A stretch of 15,540 nucleotides of DNA from Candidatus Omnitrophota bacterium (GCA_016206995.1 JACQQN010000050.1:1-15540), one strand, 5' to 3'. Numbered from the stretch's first letter, positions 1 through 7,569 are shown. A program made the numbers and translations. Notes: a model not told the origin generated them from the letters alone.

Positions 1-58
1 GCCTGCGGAGGGCTTTTTCAAGTGACTCGTGCTCACCAACCGATACTTCCGGTACCAT
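1..58 (-). CDS. rpsU: 30S ribosomal protein S21, N-terminal fragment (runs off left edge)
   Basis: Nineteen codons are visible on the minus strand, starting with ATG at 58-56 and reading MVPEVSVGEHESLEKALRR before the window ends. This matches the N-terminus of ribosomal protein S21, a small basic protein of the 30S subunit near the anti-Shine-Dalgarno end of 16S rRNA, whose family starts with a short beta strand followed by the conserved E-x-L-E-x-A-L-R-R segment. A strong ribosome binding site (AAAGGTGG) ends 4 nt before the ATG. A near-perfect promoter lies upstream, giving a leader of roughly 54 nt. The gene is divergent from comF. The rest of the protein (about 40-60 residues in the family) lies outside the window. 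Identification rests on only 19 residues but is supported by the start context. Confidence 0.85.
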   Translation of the reverse strand, partial: MVPEVSVGEHESLEKALRR

Positions 59-118
59 TCTGCCACCTTTCTTGGATGTTTTACATTTCAAAGCTAATGA
101 CACTCAACTAATTGGAGC

Positions 119-146
119 ATTATATCCCGCCCGAACTCATTGTCAA
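119..146 (-). promoter_or_regulatory. sigma70-type promoter for rpsU
   Basis: On the minus strand the -35 box TTGACA (146-141) and the -10 box TATAAT (124-119) both match consensus fully, with a 16-base spacer. The predicted transcription start is near position 112, giving a leader of about 54 nt to the rpsU ATG at 58. A strong constitutive promoter suits a ribosomal protein gene. No operator-like inverted repeat was seen around it. Confidence 0.85.
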
Positions 147-211
147 GCGCTCGATCTCGTGTAACCACTTGTTCTAAAAGAAGATAGAGAGAGGTTCATC
201 CAGAAATCCGA

Positions 212-240
212 TTGACACGGGAGCCCACCTTCGATATAGT
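212..240 (+). promoter_or_regulatory. sigma70-type promoter for comF-lptF
   Basis: On the plus strand a perfect -35 box TTGACA (212-217) and a -10 box TATAGT (235-240, 5 of 6 consensus bases) are separated by exactly 17 bases. Transcription should begin around 246-248. That is only about 5 nt before the ATG of comF at 252 and is downstream of the alternative TTG at 243, so the mRNA would be nearly leaderless. The promoter is back-to-back with the rpsU promoter, with about 65 bases between the two -35 boxes. Confidence 0.8.
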
Positions 241-251
241 AATTGACCAAA

Positions 252-1004
252 ATGGATTATCTGTTTGGCTGGACCCAAGAAATCAAGAATTATTGGACGG
301 CGTTTGTACGCATTATCTATCCCGCATTTTGCCTGACGTGCGACAGCCCTTTAGAAATTGATGAGCGTTACCTTTGTGCGCTCTGCCATTCGCGGATTCC
401 ACACCTTAAAGAACCGCTGTGTCAAAAATGCGCAGCAGAATGTCCACCGTTCGCACCATCAAATTTCCGATGTTCCCATTGCCGTTCAATCAAGTCTCAT
501 TATCATCGTGGAACTGCTCTTTTTCCTTATCGTGACGAAGTCAAAACAATTCTTCATGCCATCAAATTCGAAAAGAAACCCTGGTATCTTAAAATCTTCA
601 AAGAAGCCATTGCAAAAGCAGCACTCCCCCTCCCAATTGCTGAGTATGATTTGATTGTTCCGGTTCCTGCTGATCCAAAAAGAAAAAGAGAACGTGATTT
701 TAATCCTGCTTATCTCATTGCTGAAACCGTCGCCCAGTCATCTCCTGGCTCTCGCATCAGAGCTATTTTAAAGAAAGTGAAGTCCACACCTCCACAAAGC
801 GATTTGGATCGCGTAAAGCGCCTCGTTAATCTTAGTGGAGCATTTCGTCTTTCTTGGCACACCGATGTCCGCAACCAGAAGATTCTTTTAGTGGATGACA
901 TCGTAACAACAAGTGCCACGATTAACGAATGTGCAAAATGTTTGAAGGAAGCAGGCGCAAGCCGCGTTGATTTCTTTGCGCTTGCACGGACAGGCTCCTC
1001 ATGA
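252..1004 (+). CDS. comF: ComF family phosphoribosyltransferase-like protein
   Basis: A 250-residue ComF/GntX-type protein. The N-terminus has zinc-finger-like cysteine pairs: C27/C30 with C42/C45, then C57/C60 and C74/C77, plus an extra C64. The C-terminal half is a type I phosphoribosyltransferase fold with the PRPP-binding loop VDDIVTTSAT at residues 214-223. In naturally transformable bacteria ComF is needed for uptake of single-stranded DNA in the cytoplasm, but homologues are widespread and their substrate is unsettled, so competence cannot be inferred here. A TTG at 243 would add three residues, but the predicted transcription start lies after it, so ATG 252 is preferred. There is no Shine-Dalgarno sequence. 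The stop codon overlaps the next gene's ATG by 4 nt (ATGA), implying co-translation with the LptF/LptG-like permease. Confidence 0.88.
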   Translation: MDYLFGWTQEIKNYWTAFVRIIYPAFCLTCDSPLEIDERYLCALCHSRIPHLKEPLCQKCAAECPPFAPSNFRCSHCRSIKSHYHRGTALFPYRDEVKTILHAIKFEKKPWYLKIFKEAIAKAALPLPIAEYDLIVPVPADPKRKRERDFNPAYLIAETVAQSSPGSRIRAILKKVKSTPPQSDLDRVKRLVNLSGAFRLSWHTDVRNQKILLVDDIVTTSATINECAKCLKEAGASRVDFFALARTGSS

Positions 1005-2095
1005 AAATTCTAGATCGCTATCTGATTAAGCATTTCTTGATTCCCACTATTTTCTGCACGCTAACACTAATCTTTCTTGTCCTGGTTGCAGACATTTTCG
1101 ATAACCTCGATGAATTTATTAGAAATGGTGTCACCGTGCGGCAAGCGTTGCGATATTATTTAAACTTAATTCCCTATATTTACGTCCAGATCATTCAATG
1201 GTCAAGCTTTCTTGGAATTCTTTACCTACTCACAACATTTAATTTTCATAACGAACTTACTGCCATGAAAGTTTGCGGGCTTGAGGCGACCATGATCGTG
1301 CGGCCTCTCGTGTTTTCCGGATTCTTAATCGGAATCTTTACCTTCCTTGTGAGCGACCAATTAGTTCCACCCACGTATGGAATTGCGAAGCGAATTCAGG
1401 AAGAGAGAATCGAACGGAAAAAGGATAAAAAGGACCGTTCGGTGTATCACGACATCACTTATTATGGAAGCGGAAACCGCTTATATTATGCAGAAACTCT
1501 CGACATGGAAAAAAAGAAAATGAAAGATTTCATTATCCTTTGGCTTGACTCATCCAAACGGACAAGAAAAAAAGTGATGGCGCGTGAGGCTGTCTGGACT
1601 GGTGATGCGTGGGAACTAAAACATGTGAATGAATTCGAAGTTTCATCAACGGGGCGGTTGGTTGACCAGCCAGCTGCTTTTGAAAACAAAATTTTTCCGG
1701 AGATCACGGAAACGCCTGAACAATTCTATAAATCAGCAGCGGAAACTACTTTAATCCCTTACCGAGAACTGAAAGAATATTTGATGAGTCTTAAGGAGAA
1801 TGGCCTTAGGCCAAACCTAGAACTTGTCGACCTTTACACGCGGCTTGCTTCGCCATGGAATACGCTCATTGTCATGTTCATTACATTTCCCTTACTTGCA
1901 AAAACTGCAACGCGAAAAGTGATGGCAATGAACATTTTAGCGTGCATTGCGATGGTATTCGTATTTCACGTTTCGACTGCTGTTTTTGTTGCCCTTGGTA
2001 AATCTGGAAAGATTTATCCACTCTTAAGCGCTTGGTTAAGCAACTTTCTGTTTGGATTCGGAGCGCTCTTCTTTATTGATCAAGCAAACCAATAA
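1001..2095 (+). CDS. LPS export permease, LptF/LptG (YjgP/YjgQ) family
   Basis: A 364-residue inner-membrane protein with the family layout. Three membrane helices lie near residues 11-33, 50-78 and 98-120. A large hydrophilic, presumably periplasmic domain follows (about 125-275, the beta-jellyroll that passes LPS to LptC). Three more helices lie near 282-300, 305-330 and 336-360. In the Lpt pathway LptF and LptG form a heterodimer driven by the ATPase LptB, extracting LPS from the inner membrane. Only one of the pair is in this window; its partner may lie elsewhere or the complex may be a homodimer, and I cannot tell F from G by eye. It overlaps comF by 4 nt and has only a weak ribosome binding site, so it probably relies on translational coupling. 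It converges on ahcY. LptB and an LptC/LptA protein are encoded about 9 kb away on the other strand. Confidence 0.88.
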   Translation: MKILDRYLIKHFLIPTIFCTLTLIFLVLVADIFDNLDEFIRNGVTVRQALRYYLNLIPYIYVQIIQWSSFLGILYLLTTFNFHNELTAMKVCGLEATMIVRPLVFSGFLIGIFTFLVSDQLVPPTYGIAKRIQEERIERKKDKKDRSVYHDITYYGSGNRLYYAETLDMEKKKMKDFIILWLDSSKRTRKKVMAREAVWTGDAWELKHVNEFEVSSTGRLVDQPAAFENKIFPEITETPEQFYKSAAETTLIPYRELKEYLMSLKENGLRPNLELVDLYTRLASPWNTLIVMFITFPLLAKTATRKVMAMNILACIAMVFVFHVSTAVFVALGKSGKIYPLLSAWLSNFLFGFGALFFIDQANQ

Positions 2096-2201
2096 AACCT
2101 CAGAACAGTCTCAGTAATTGCTTATGAAATATTTGGCGGGCAACTTTATATTCTTCTTTTGAAAAAATTAATCGCTAAGAGATTTGTATAGAAAACTTTA
2201 C

Positions 2202-3458
2202 TTAAGTCCCCATTTCCCACGAGGAAAGATAATGGGTTTGATCAGGCGTTAATCGATCAATCCGAACTTGAAGCGCTTCCAGTTTGAGTGCTGCAATTTT
2301 CTCATCAATCGCAAGAGGAACAGAGTAAACTCTCTTTTCAAGCTGATCTCCCGATTGGGTAACCCACTCGGCGCTCAGTGCCTGATTGGCAAACGACATA
2401 TCCATCACAGAGGCAGGGTGACCTTCAGCAGCAGCTAAGTTGACGAGTCTTCCTTCAGCAATTAAATTGATTTTGCGGCCATTTTTCAATTCGTATTCTG
2501 TCACAAATGGACGCGCCTCGCGGACACGTTTGGACAGTTTTTGGAGAGCGGGAATATCAATTTCTACATTGAAGTGGCCCGAATTTGCTACGATGGCTCC
2601 ACTTTTCATTGTTTGAAAATGTTCCCCGCGAATCACGTGAAGATTGCCGGTAACAGTCACAAAAATATCTCCGATTGAGGCAGCTTTCACAAGAGACATG
2701 ACATCAAAACCATCCATCACCGCTTCAAGGGCTTTCAGTGGATCTATTTCTGTCACAATCACGCGCGCACCCATCCCCTTCGCTTTCTGAGCAAGACCGC
2801 GCCCACACCAGCCATATCCACAAACAACAAACACGCTTCCCGACATCAGAATATTGGTTGCGCGTAGAATCCCATCAATCGTAGATTGACCCGTTCCATA
2901 CCGATTGTCAAAAAAATGTTTCGTCTGGGCATCATTGACAGCAACGACTGGAAAGCGAAGAAGCCCTTTTGCTTCCAAACTTCTTAAACGAATCACGCCC
3001 GTTGTTGTTTCTTCAGTGCTTCCCTTCATCGTATCCGCAAGGTCTTTCCGCTCGCTATGAATGGCAGAAACAAGATCAGCACCGTCATCCATTGTCATAT
3101 GAGGCTCGTGGTCAAGCGCTTGGTTGATGTGTTTATAGTAAGTCGATTTATTTTCTCCTTTGATTGCAAAGGTTGGAATTCCAAAATGCTTAACAAGAGA
3201 CGCTGCGACATCATCTTGCGTGCTGAGAGGGTTTGACGCACACAAAACGGCATTGGCGCCTCCGGCTTTCAGCGCGATCATGAGATTCGCTGTTTCCGAG
3301 GTCACATGGAGGCAAGCTGAAATCCGAACTCCCTTGAGCGGTTTTTCTTTAGCAAAACGCTTTTGAATCAGTGCTAAAACGGGCATTTGCCGGCCCGCCC
3401 ATTCAATCTTTAATTTTCCCTGATTAGCAAGACGGACGTCTTTAATATCAGATTTCAC
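2202..3458 (-). CDS. ahcY: Adenosylhomocysteinase (S-adenosyl-L-homocysteine hydrolase)
   Basis: A 418-residue NAD-dependent SAH hydrolase that splits S-adenosylhomocysteine, the product of SAM-dependent methylation, into adenosine and homocysteine. Landmarks: H51 in the substrate region, the CASNPLSTQDDVAA signature near residues 73-86, GSTEETTTGV at 147-155, the N175/K180/D184 cluster (NDAQTKHFFDNRYGTGQ), and the NAD-binding glycine loop CGYGWCGRG at 213-221. The length fits the shorter forms lacking the roughly 40-residue insertion of many eukaryotic and proteobacterial enzymes. The start is GTG at 3458-3456, about 8 nt after an AAAGGGG-type ribosome binding site. It lies 64 nt downstream of metK on the same strand, so SAM synthesis and SAH disposal are probably co-transcribed. 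It is the last gene of the minus-strand series, and I saw no clear terminator behind it. Confidence 0.95.
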   Translation of the reverse strand: MKSDIKDVRLANQGKLKIEWAGRQMPVLALIQKRFAKEKPLKGVRISACLHVTSETANLMIALKAGGANAVLCASNPLSTQDDVAASLVKHFGIPTFAIKGENKSTYYKHINQALDHEPHMTMDDGADLVSAIHSERKDLADTMKGSTEETTTGVIRLRSLEAKGLLRFPVVAVNDAQTKHFFDNRYGTGQSTIDGILRATNILMSGSVFVVCGYGWCGRGLAQKAKGMGARVIVTEIDPLKALEAVMDGFDVMSLVKAASIGDIFVTVTGNLHVIRGEHFQTMKSGAIVANSGHFNVEIDIPALQKLSKRVREARPFVTEYELKNGRKINLIAEGRLVNLAAAEGHPASVMDMSFANQALSAEWVTQSGDQLEKRVYSVPLAIDEKIAALKLEALQVRIDRLTPDQTHYLSSWEMGT

Positions 3459-3487
3459 AACCTACCCCTTTCACTTGGAATTCTCAC

Positions 3488-3524
3488 AAGAAAATTGACG
3501 AGAGAAGAATTAATGAATTTTCTT
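3488..3524 (-). repeat. AU-rich inverted repeat at the metK/ahcY junction
   Basis: A perfect 9-base inverted repeat (AAGAAAATT / AATTTTCTT) with a 19-base loop. It begins at the metK stop codon and ends about 30 nt before the ahcY start. Only one G-C pair per arm makes it weak, and no U-tract follows. It may be an intercistronic RNA structure or chance in AT-rich DNA. Confidence 0.35.
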
Positions 3525-4710
3525 AAACAATAGCAAAACTACCTTTTTTAGCTTGAGGGTCACTCGTAATCTCTGAAAGTGCTTCGCGGATTTTTGATGC
3601 CGCGTCAGTCTTCTCCCAAGAAAACCCTTCACGGCCAAAATGCCCATATGCAGCTGTTTTTTGATAAATTGGTTTCCTCAAATCAAGATAATTGATAATC
3701 CCTTGGGGAGTAAAATCAAAAAGCTTCCGCAAAACCCGAACCAGCGCAGCATCCTTTGCTTGATTGTAAGGAAGAGTCTTCACCATCACAGAAACTGGTT
3801 CTGCGACACCGATGGCATAAGCGACTTGAATTTCACACTGATACGCTGCACCGCTTGCAACCACATTCTTTGCTAAATAGCGGGCGAAATAGGCTGCTGA
3901 ACGATCTACTTTTGACGGATCTTTTCCACTAAACGCACCGCCACCATGAGCACCGTAACCTCCATAAGTATCTACAATAATCTTTCGTCCGGTAAGCCCA
4001 GTATCTCCCTGCGGGCCTCCAATTTCAAACCGGCCTGTTGGATTCACGTAAATCTTTGTTTTGTCATCCAAATATTTTGCTGGAATTACGCGTTTGATCA
4101 AAATATTTTTGACGTCTTTTTCGATTTGTGAAAGCGAGACAGCCCCGTCATGCTGACAGCTAATCACAATTGCATCAATGCGCGCGGGTTTCCCACCGAC
4201 ATACTCAACAGTAACTTGACTCTTTGCGTCAGGACGTAAATACGTCAGTTCTTTCTTTTTGCGAATGCGCGCCAGTTCATAAACCAACCCATGCGCCAGA
4301 CTGATCGAAAGAGGCATTAAACTTTCCGTTTCATTAATTGCAAAACCGAACATCATCCCCTGATCTCCTGCGCCACCCTTATCAACACCCATGGCAATGT
4401 CAGGCGACTGTTTTTGAATGTGCGTGACAATTTCACAAGTTTTGTAGTTAAAACCGCTTTCTTCACGGTCGTAACCAATTTCACGAATCACATCTCTTGC
4501 AATCTGAGGAATATCGAGATTAGCTGTTGTAGTAAGTTCTCCCGCAACCATCAATTTTCCATGAGTCACCATGGCTTCACAAGCAACACGACCTCGCGGA
4601 TCCTGTGCTAAAACAGCATCCAAAACAGCATCTGAAACTTGGTCGCACAACTTGTCCGGATGGCCTTCTGAAACAGATTCTGATGTAAACAAACGACGTT
4701 CTTCGCTCAT
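3523..4710 (-). CDS. metK: S-adenosylmethionine synthetase (methionine adenosyltransferase)
   Basis: A 395-residue MetK of normal family length, which makes S-adenosylmethionine from methionine and ATP in the cytoplasm. The N-terminal ATP/magnesium motif is SESVSEGHPDK (residues 10-20, with H17 and D19). The first signature, GAGDQGMMFGF, is at 113-123. The P-loop-like second signature, GGGAFSGKD, is at 256-264, followed by DPSKVDRSAAY. The start ATG at 4710 is preceded by a good AAAGGAG ribosome binding site about 10 nt upstream. It sits between the nucleotidyltransferase gene (44 nt gap) and ahcY (64 nt gap), all on the same strand. The upstream gap is too short to hold a SAM riboswitch, so feedback control by that route is unlikely here. 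Confidence 0.97.
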   Translation of the reverse strand: MSEERRLFTSESVSEGHPDKLCDQVSDAVLDAVLAQDPRGRVACEAMVTHGKLMVAGELTTTANLDIPQIARDVIREIGYDREESGFNYKTCEIVTHIQKQSPDIAMGVDKGGAGDQGMMFGFAINETESLMPLSISLAHGLVYELARIRKKKELTYLRPDAKSQVTVEYVGGKPARIDAIVISCQHDGAVSLSQIEKDVKNILIKRVIPAKYLDDKTKIYVNPTGRFEIGGPQGDTGLTGRKIIVDTYGGYGAHGGGAFSGKDPSKVDRSAAYFARYLAKNVVASGAAYQCEIQVAYAIGVAEPVSVMVKTLPYNQAKDAALVRVLRKLFDFTPQGIINYLDLRKPIYQKTAAYGHFGREGFSWEKTDAASKIREALSEITSDPQAKKGSFAIV

Positions 4711-4740
4711 TGATTTAATTCTCCTTTAGAAACCTCAAAG

Positions 4741-4765
4741 CAAAACAACGGGGTTCACCGTTTTG
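4741..4765 (-). repeat. Stem-loop over the nucleotidyltransferase stop codon, upstream of metK
   Basis: In the minus-strand RNA, CAAAAC pairs with GUUUUG and the stem continues through G-U wobbles and a closing G-C, giving about 10 consecutive pairs around a 5-nt loop (AACCC). The hairpin contains the stop codon of the upstream gene and ends 30 nt before the metK ATG. The bases after it (CUUUGAGG) do not form a terminator U-tract. An intercistronic stability or processing element is possible. Confidence 0.45.
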
Positions 4766-5507
4766 ACAAGAATTGCTGGATCTCTTGATCTGCCTTGCGG
4801 TAAGATTCAAAATCGCCAATATCATACCATGTTCCACAAAAAGGAAAAGCAAAAACTTCCGAATGACCAATCAGCCAATGAACGTAATGACCGGGCGCAT
4901 CTGGATTTTGATGATCTTCCATATATTTTCGAAGCATTTTTAAGCTTTCCGCAGGAAAAAAATAGACGCCGGTTGAAGCCAACGTGGTGGTTGGTTCCTT
5001 AGGCTTCTCAAAAAATGCCGTGATTTTTCCTGCTGAATCACAAGACACCAACCCGTAGCGCGTTGCTAAATGAAGATCTTGAACATCGTAAACAGCCAGT
5101 GTAGCGGAGGGGCTTTTACTCCTCGCTGTTTTGGTGAACTGCGTAAGATCAAAAGTAAAGAAATTGTCACCTGCCAAAATCAAACAATCGTCTGAAATAT
5201 TCTTCTGGTTCATGGCAAATTCAATATCGCGAATTGCACCCAGACGATTTTCGTTCGCAGTAGACCCATCATTTAAAACATCCATTGTTTCCTTCGGATA
5301 AAATTTTTTTTGCCAAGCACAAAAAACATCAAAAAATTTGGCATTAGAAACCAAAATAATGCGATCCAGGCCGGGTATTTTCTGAACTTTCTCGATCAAA
5401 TAATTGAGGAGCGGCTTGCCGGCAAGCGGAAGAAGAGATTTTGGGCAAGAATCCGTAAGAGGCGCAAGACGCGTTGCATAACCTGCGCAAAGAATAATCA
5501 CCGTCAT
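4755..5507 (-). CDS. Sugar-phosphate nucleotidyltransferase (NTP transferase family)
   Basis: A 250-residue GT-A-like nucleotidyltransferase of the RmlA/GlmU-N type, which activates a sugar-1-phosphate with an NTP. The N-terminal nucleotide-binding loop is LCAGYATRLAPLT (residues 6-18, a variant of the usual GxGxRL), with K23 in CPKSLLPLAGKP. Also visible are the metal-binding aspartate in LAGDN (D114), the FEKP motif at 166-169 that follows the sugar-binding region in this family, and WYDIGD at 227-232. There is no C-terminal left-handed beta-helix, so it is a stand-alone transferase. The sugar and nucleotide cannot be read from sequence. It lies 14 nt after ptsI and 44 nt before metK. ATG 5507 has a weak GGTGA site upstream. 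Its place in an operon with PTS and YvcK genes suggests a role in sugar-nucleotide supply for envelope or capsule, but that is inference. Confidence 0.85.
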   Translation of the reverse strand: MTVIILCAGYATRLAPLTDSCPKSLLPLAGKPLLNYLIEKVQKIPGLDRIILVSNAKFFDVFCAWQKKFYPKETMDVLNDGSTANENRLGAIRDIEFAMNQKNISDDCLILAGDNFFTFDLTQFTKTARSKSPSATLAVYDVQDLHLATRYGLVSCDSAGKITAFFEKPKEPTTTLASTGVYFFPAESLKMLRKYMEDHQNPDAPGHYVHWLIGHSEVFAFPFCGTWYDIGDFESYRKADQEIQQFLSKR

Positions 5508-5521
5508 GGCAAAGTCACCAA

Positions 5522-7270
5522 CTATCCCTCCAGAATCTCAGGAGCGATTTTCTTAAATTCTTCTTCAATAAACTTTCGAATTTCTCCGCCCGTACTAAAT
5601 GTCAGAGCTTTTTCTGCGATGACTTTGATGTCAGTATAAAAGACAGATCGAATTGCTTTTTTTACTTTAGGAAGAACAAAAGCGCTTGTGCTGATTCCAT
5701 CAATTCCAAGCCCAACCAAAAGAAGCGCTAAGACGGGGTCACTTCCCATTTCACCACAAAGACCGACCCAAGCATTTTCCTTTTTGGCACTTGTAATCAC
5801 CTGAAAAATCAATTTTAAAATGGCGGGATGTGTTGGCTCGTAAAGATACGCAATTTTTTCATTCCCTCGATCAACCGCAAGTGCATACTGAATTAAATCA
5901 TTAGATCCAATTGAAAAAAAGTTGCAAACTTTCGCCAAAATGTCACTAATCAAAGCCGCGGAAGGAATTTCGATCATGGCCCCTAACGGGACATTTTCAT
6001 CAAAAGGAATCCCTTCTTTACGAAGTTCTTCTTGTGCTTCTTCGAAAATTTGTTTCGCGCGTTCAAATTCACCAAGACTTGAAATTAATGGAAACATGAC
6101 TTTAAGCTTTCCATGAGCGCTCGCTCTCAAAATCGCGCGAAGTTGGACTTTGAAAATGTTAACATGCGTCAGACAAAACCGAATGGCACGCCAACCCAAA
6201 AAAGGATTCATTTCATGCGGAAGCTCGATAGAAGATAAAAACTTATCGCCCCCCAAATCCAATGTGCGAATGATCACGGGTTGTGGTGACATTTTTTCGG
6301 CAACAGTTTTATAGGCTTCAAACTGCTCTTCTTCTCCCGGTAAATCAGTTCGATTGAGGTAAAAATACTCCGTCCGGTAAAGCCCGATTCCGTCTGCTCC
6401 ATGAGCAAGCACCGAAGGAACTTCATCGGGAAATTCGATATTCGCAGTTAAATGAACCCGGTGGCCATCTTTCGTTTCCGCAGGAAGTGTTTTTAATTTG
6501 TCTAGTTCTGAAATTAACTCGATGAATCGCTTTTCTTCTTTGGCGAATTGATCCATTGTGGTGAGATCTGGATCAATGATGACATCACCCTTATTACCAT
6601 CAATGATCACTAAATCACCATTCACTACTTCCTTTGTAATTCGATCAAGACCAACGATGGCCGGAATTTCAAGCGAACGCGCCATGATCGCTGTGTGCGA
6701 GGTGGGGCCTCCAATGTCCGTTGCAAAAGCAATCACATTCTTTTTGTCCATCGAGGCCGTATCTGAAGGTGAGAGGTCGTGCGCAATAATAATGACGGGT
6801 TCTTTTAATTCACTTAAAATATCTTTTTCGTGTCCCATCAAATTCTTCAAAATGCGTCGACCAATATCTTTGATGTCACTTACACGTTCTTTAAGGTACT
6901 CGTCATCAATTTGGAGAAACGCATGAAAATAGCGCTGAATCACAGCAGCAAAAGCACTTTCAACTGCTACTTTGTCCTGCTTTACTTTTTGAATGACATC
7001 TTCGATCAGCGTACGGTCTTCTAAAATAAGCAAGTGCGCATTAAAAATGTCAGAATGTTCGTGGCCAATTTCGTCAGAAATTTTTCGACGAATGCTTAAA
7101 AGTTCTGCGCGGGTTTTAGTGAGCGATTCTTCAAACCGTGCAATCTCACGCGGGATATCTTCCTCGCGGATTTTGATCTCCCCCACCGAGAAAAAATCCT
7201 CGCTGTGGAAAACAAGGACGCGGCCCATCGCAACACCTGGAGAAACTTGAATTCCATGAAGAACTTGCAT
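5522..7270 (-). CDS. ptsI: PTS Enzyme I (phosphoenolpyruvate-protein phosphotransferase)
   Basis: A 582-residue cytoplasmic Enzyme I, which takes phosphate from PEP onto a histidine and passes it to HPr. The N-terminal region (about 1-250) holds the HPr-binding helices and the phosphohistidine loop GGPTSHTAIMAR, with H192 as the predicted active-site residue. The C-terminal PEP-binding TIM barrel shows LYRTEY (298-302), RTLDLGGDK (335-343), NPFLGWRAIR (355-364), SIGSNDL (453-459) and the catalytic cysteine in CGEMG (C505). The length matches classical PtsI (about 575). There is no N-terminal GAF domain, so it is not the PtsP form of nitrogen PTS. It starts 2 nt after the HPr stop codon, and its ribosome binding site (CAGGAA) lies inside the end of ptsH, so the two partners should be made together. 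Confidence 0.97.
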   Translation of the reverse strand: MQVLHGIQVSPGVAMGRVLVFHSEDFFSVGEIKIREEDIPREIARFEESLTKTRAELLSIRRKISDEIGHEHSDIFNAHLLILEDRTLIEDVIQKVKQDKVAVESAFAAVIQRYFHAFLQIDDEYLKERVSDIKDIGRRILKNLMGHEKDILSELKEPVIIIAHDLSPSDTASMDKKNVIAFATDIGGPTSHTAIMARSLEIPAIVGLDRITKEVVNGDLVIIDGNKGDVIIDPDLTTMDQFAKEEKRFIELISELDKLKTLPAETKDGHRVHLTANIEFPDEVPSVLAHGADGIGLYRTEYFYLNRTDLPGEEEQFEAYKTVAEKMSPQPVIIRTLDLGGDKFLSSIELPHEMNPFLGWRAIRFCLTHVNIFKVQLRAILRASAHGKLKVMFPLISSLGEFERAKQIFEEAQEELRKEGIPFDENVPLGAMIEIPSAALISDILAKVCNFFSIGSNDLIQYALAVDRGNEKIAYLYEPTHPAILKLIFQVITSAKKENAWVGLCGEMGSDPVLALLLVGLGIDGISTSAFVLPKVKKAIRSVFYTDIKVIAEKALTFSTGGEIRKFIEEEFKKIAPEILEG

Positions 7271-7272
7271 GA

Positions 7273-7569
7273 TTATTCCTGAAAGTTGCCGTGAAACAAT
7301 TTAGTGATTTCAGTCATTGCCTGACGGGCATCAGGGCCAACAATTCGGATTGTCACCGTGGTTCCAACGCCAGCCGCAAGCATCATGACACCCATAATTG
7401 ATTTTCCGTTTACCTTTTGCTTCCCTTTTTGAATGGTAATATCACTTTGAAACCGATTGGTGAGCTGTACCAAAAGCGCCGCCGGTCTCGCATGGAGCCC
7501 TAGTTTATTGTTCACCGTAAACTTTTGTTCCAGCACTTCATGAACTGCCTTACCTATCTGCTTTTCCAT
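7273..7569 (-). CDS. ptsH: Phosphocarrier protein HPr with short N-terminal extension
   Basis: A 98-residue HPr. The catalytic histidine lies in GLHARPAA (H26, equivalent to His15), and the regulatory serine lies in GKSIMGVMML (S57, equivalent to Ser46), the site phosphorylated by HPr kinase. Both are present, so it can act in phosphotransfer and be a target of the HprK encoded two genes upstream. The N-terminus is about 11 residues longer than the usual 85-90-residue HPr. The ATG at 7569 overlaps the yvcK stop (TAATG) and has an AAGG site 7 nt upstream, supporting this start. HPr beside YvcK recalls the yvcK-crh pairing of Bacillus, but here H26 is kept, so this is a true HPr rather than Crh. 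Confidence 0.95.
   Translation of the reverse strand: MEKQIGKAVHEVLEQKFTVNNKLGLHARPAALLVQLTNRFQSDITIQKGKQKVNGKSIMGVMMLAAGVGTTVTIRIVGPDARQAMTEITKLFHGNFQE

Noticed and set aside
243..251. TTG start for comF at 243
   Set aside because: It lies upstream of the predicted transcription start and adds only three residues; ATG 252 is preferred.
710..919. Opposite-strand open reading frames inside real genes (here and in most genes of the window)
   Set aside because: They are covered by genes with clear protein families, have no ribosome binding sites and encode low-complexity, basic or serine-rich nonsense.
2096..2201. Bidirectional terminator between lptF and ahcY
   Set aside because: I searched both strands for a GC-rich stem plus U-tract and saw only a direct repeat of CTCAG and weak AT-rich pairing.
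4711..4754. SAM riboswitch upstream of metK
   Set aside because: The gap is 44 bases and contains only a ribosome binding site and part of a simple hairpin, too short for known SAM riboswitches.
5522..7270. EI as PtsP (nitrogen PTS Enzyme I)
   Set aside because: At 582 residues it lacks the N-terminal GAF domain and begins directly with the EI N-terminal domain.
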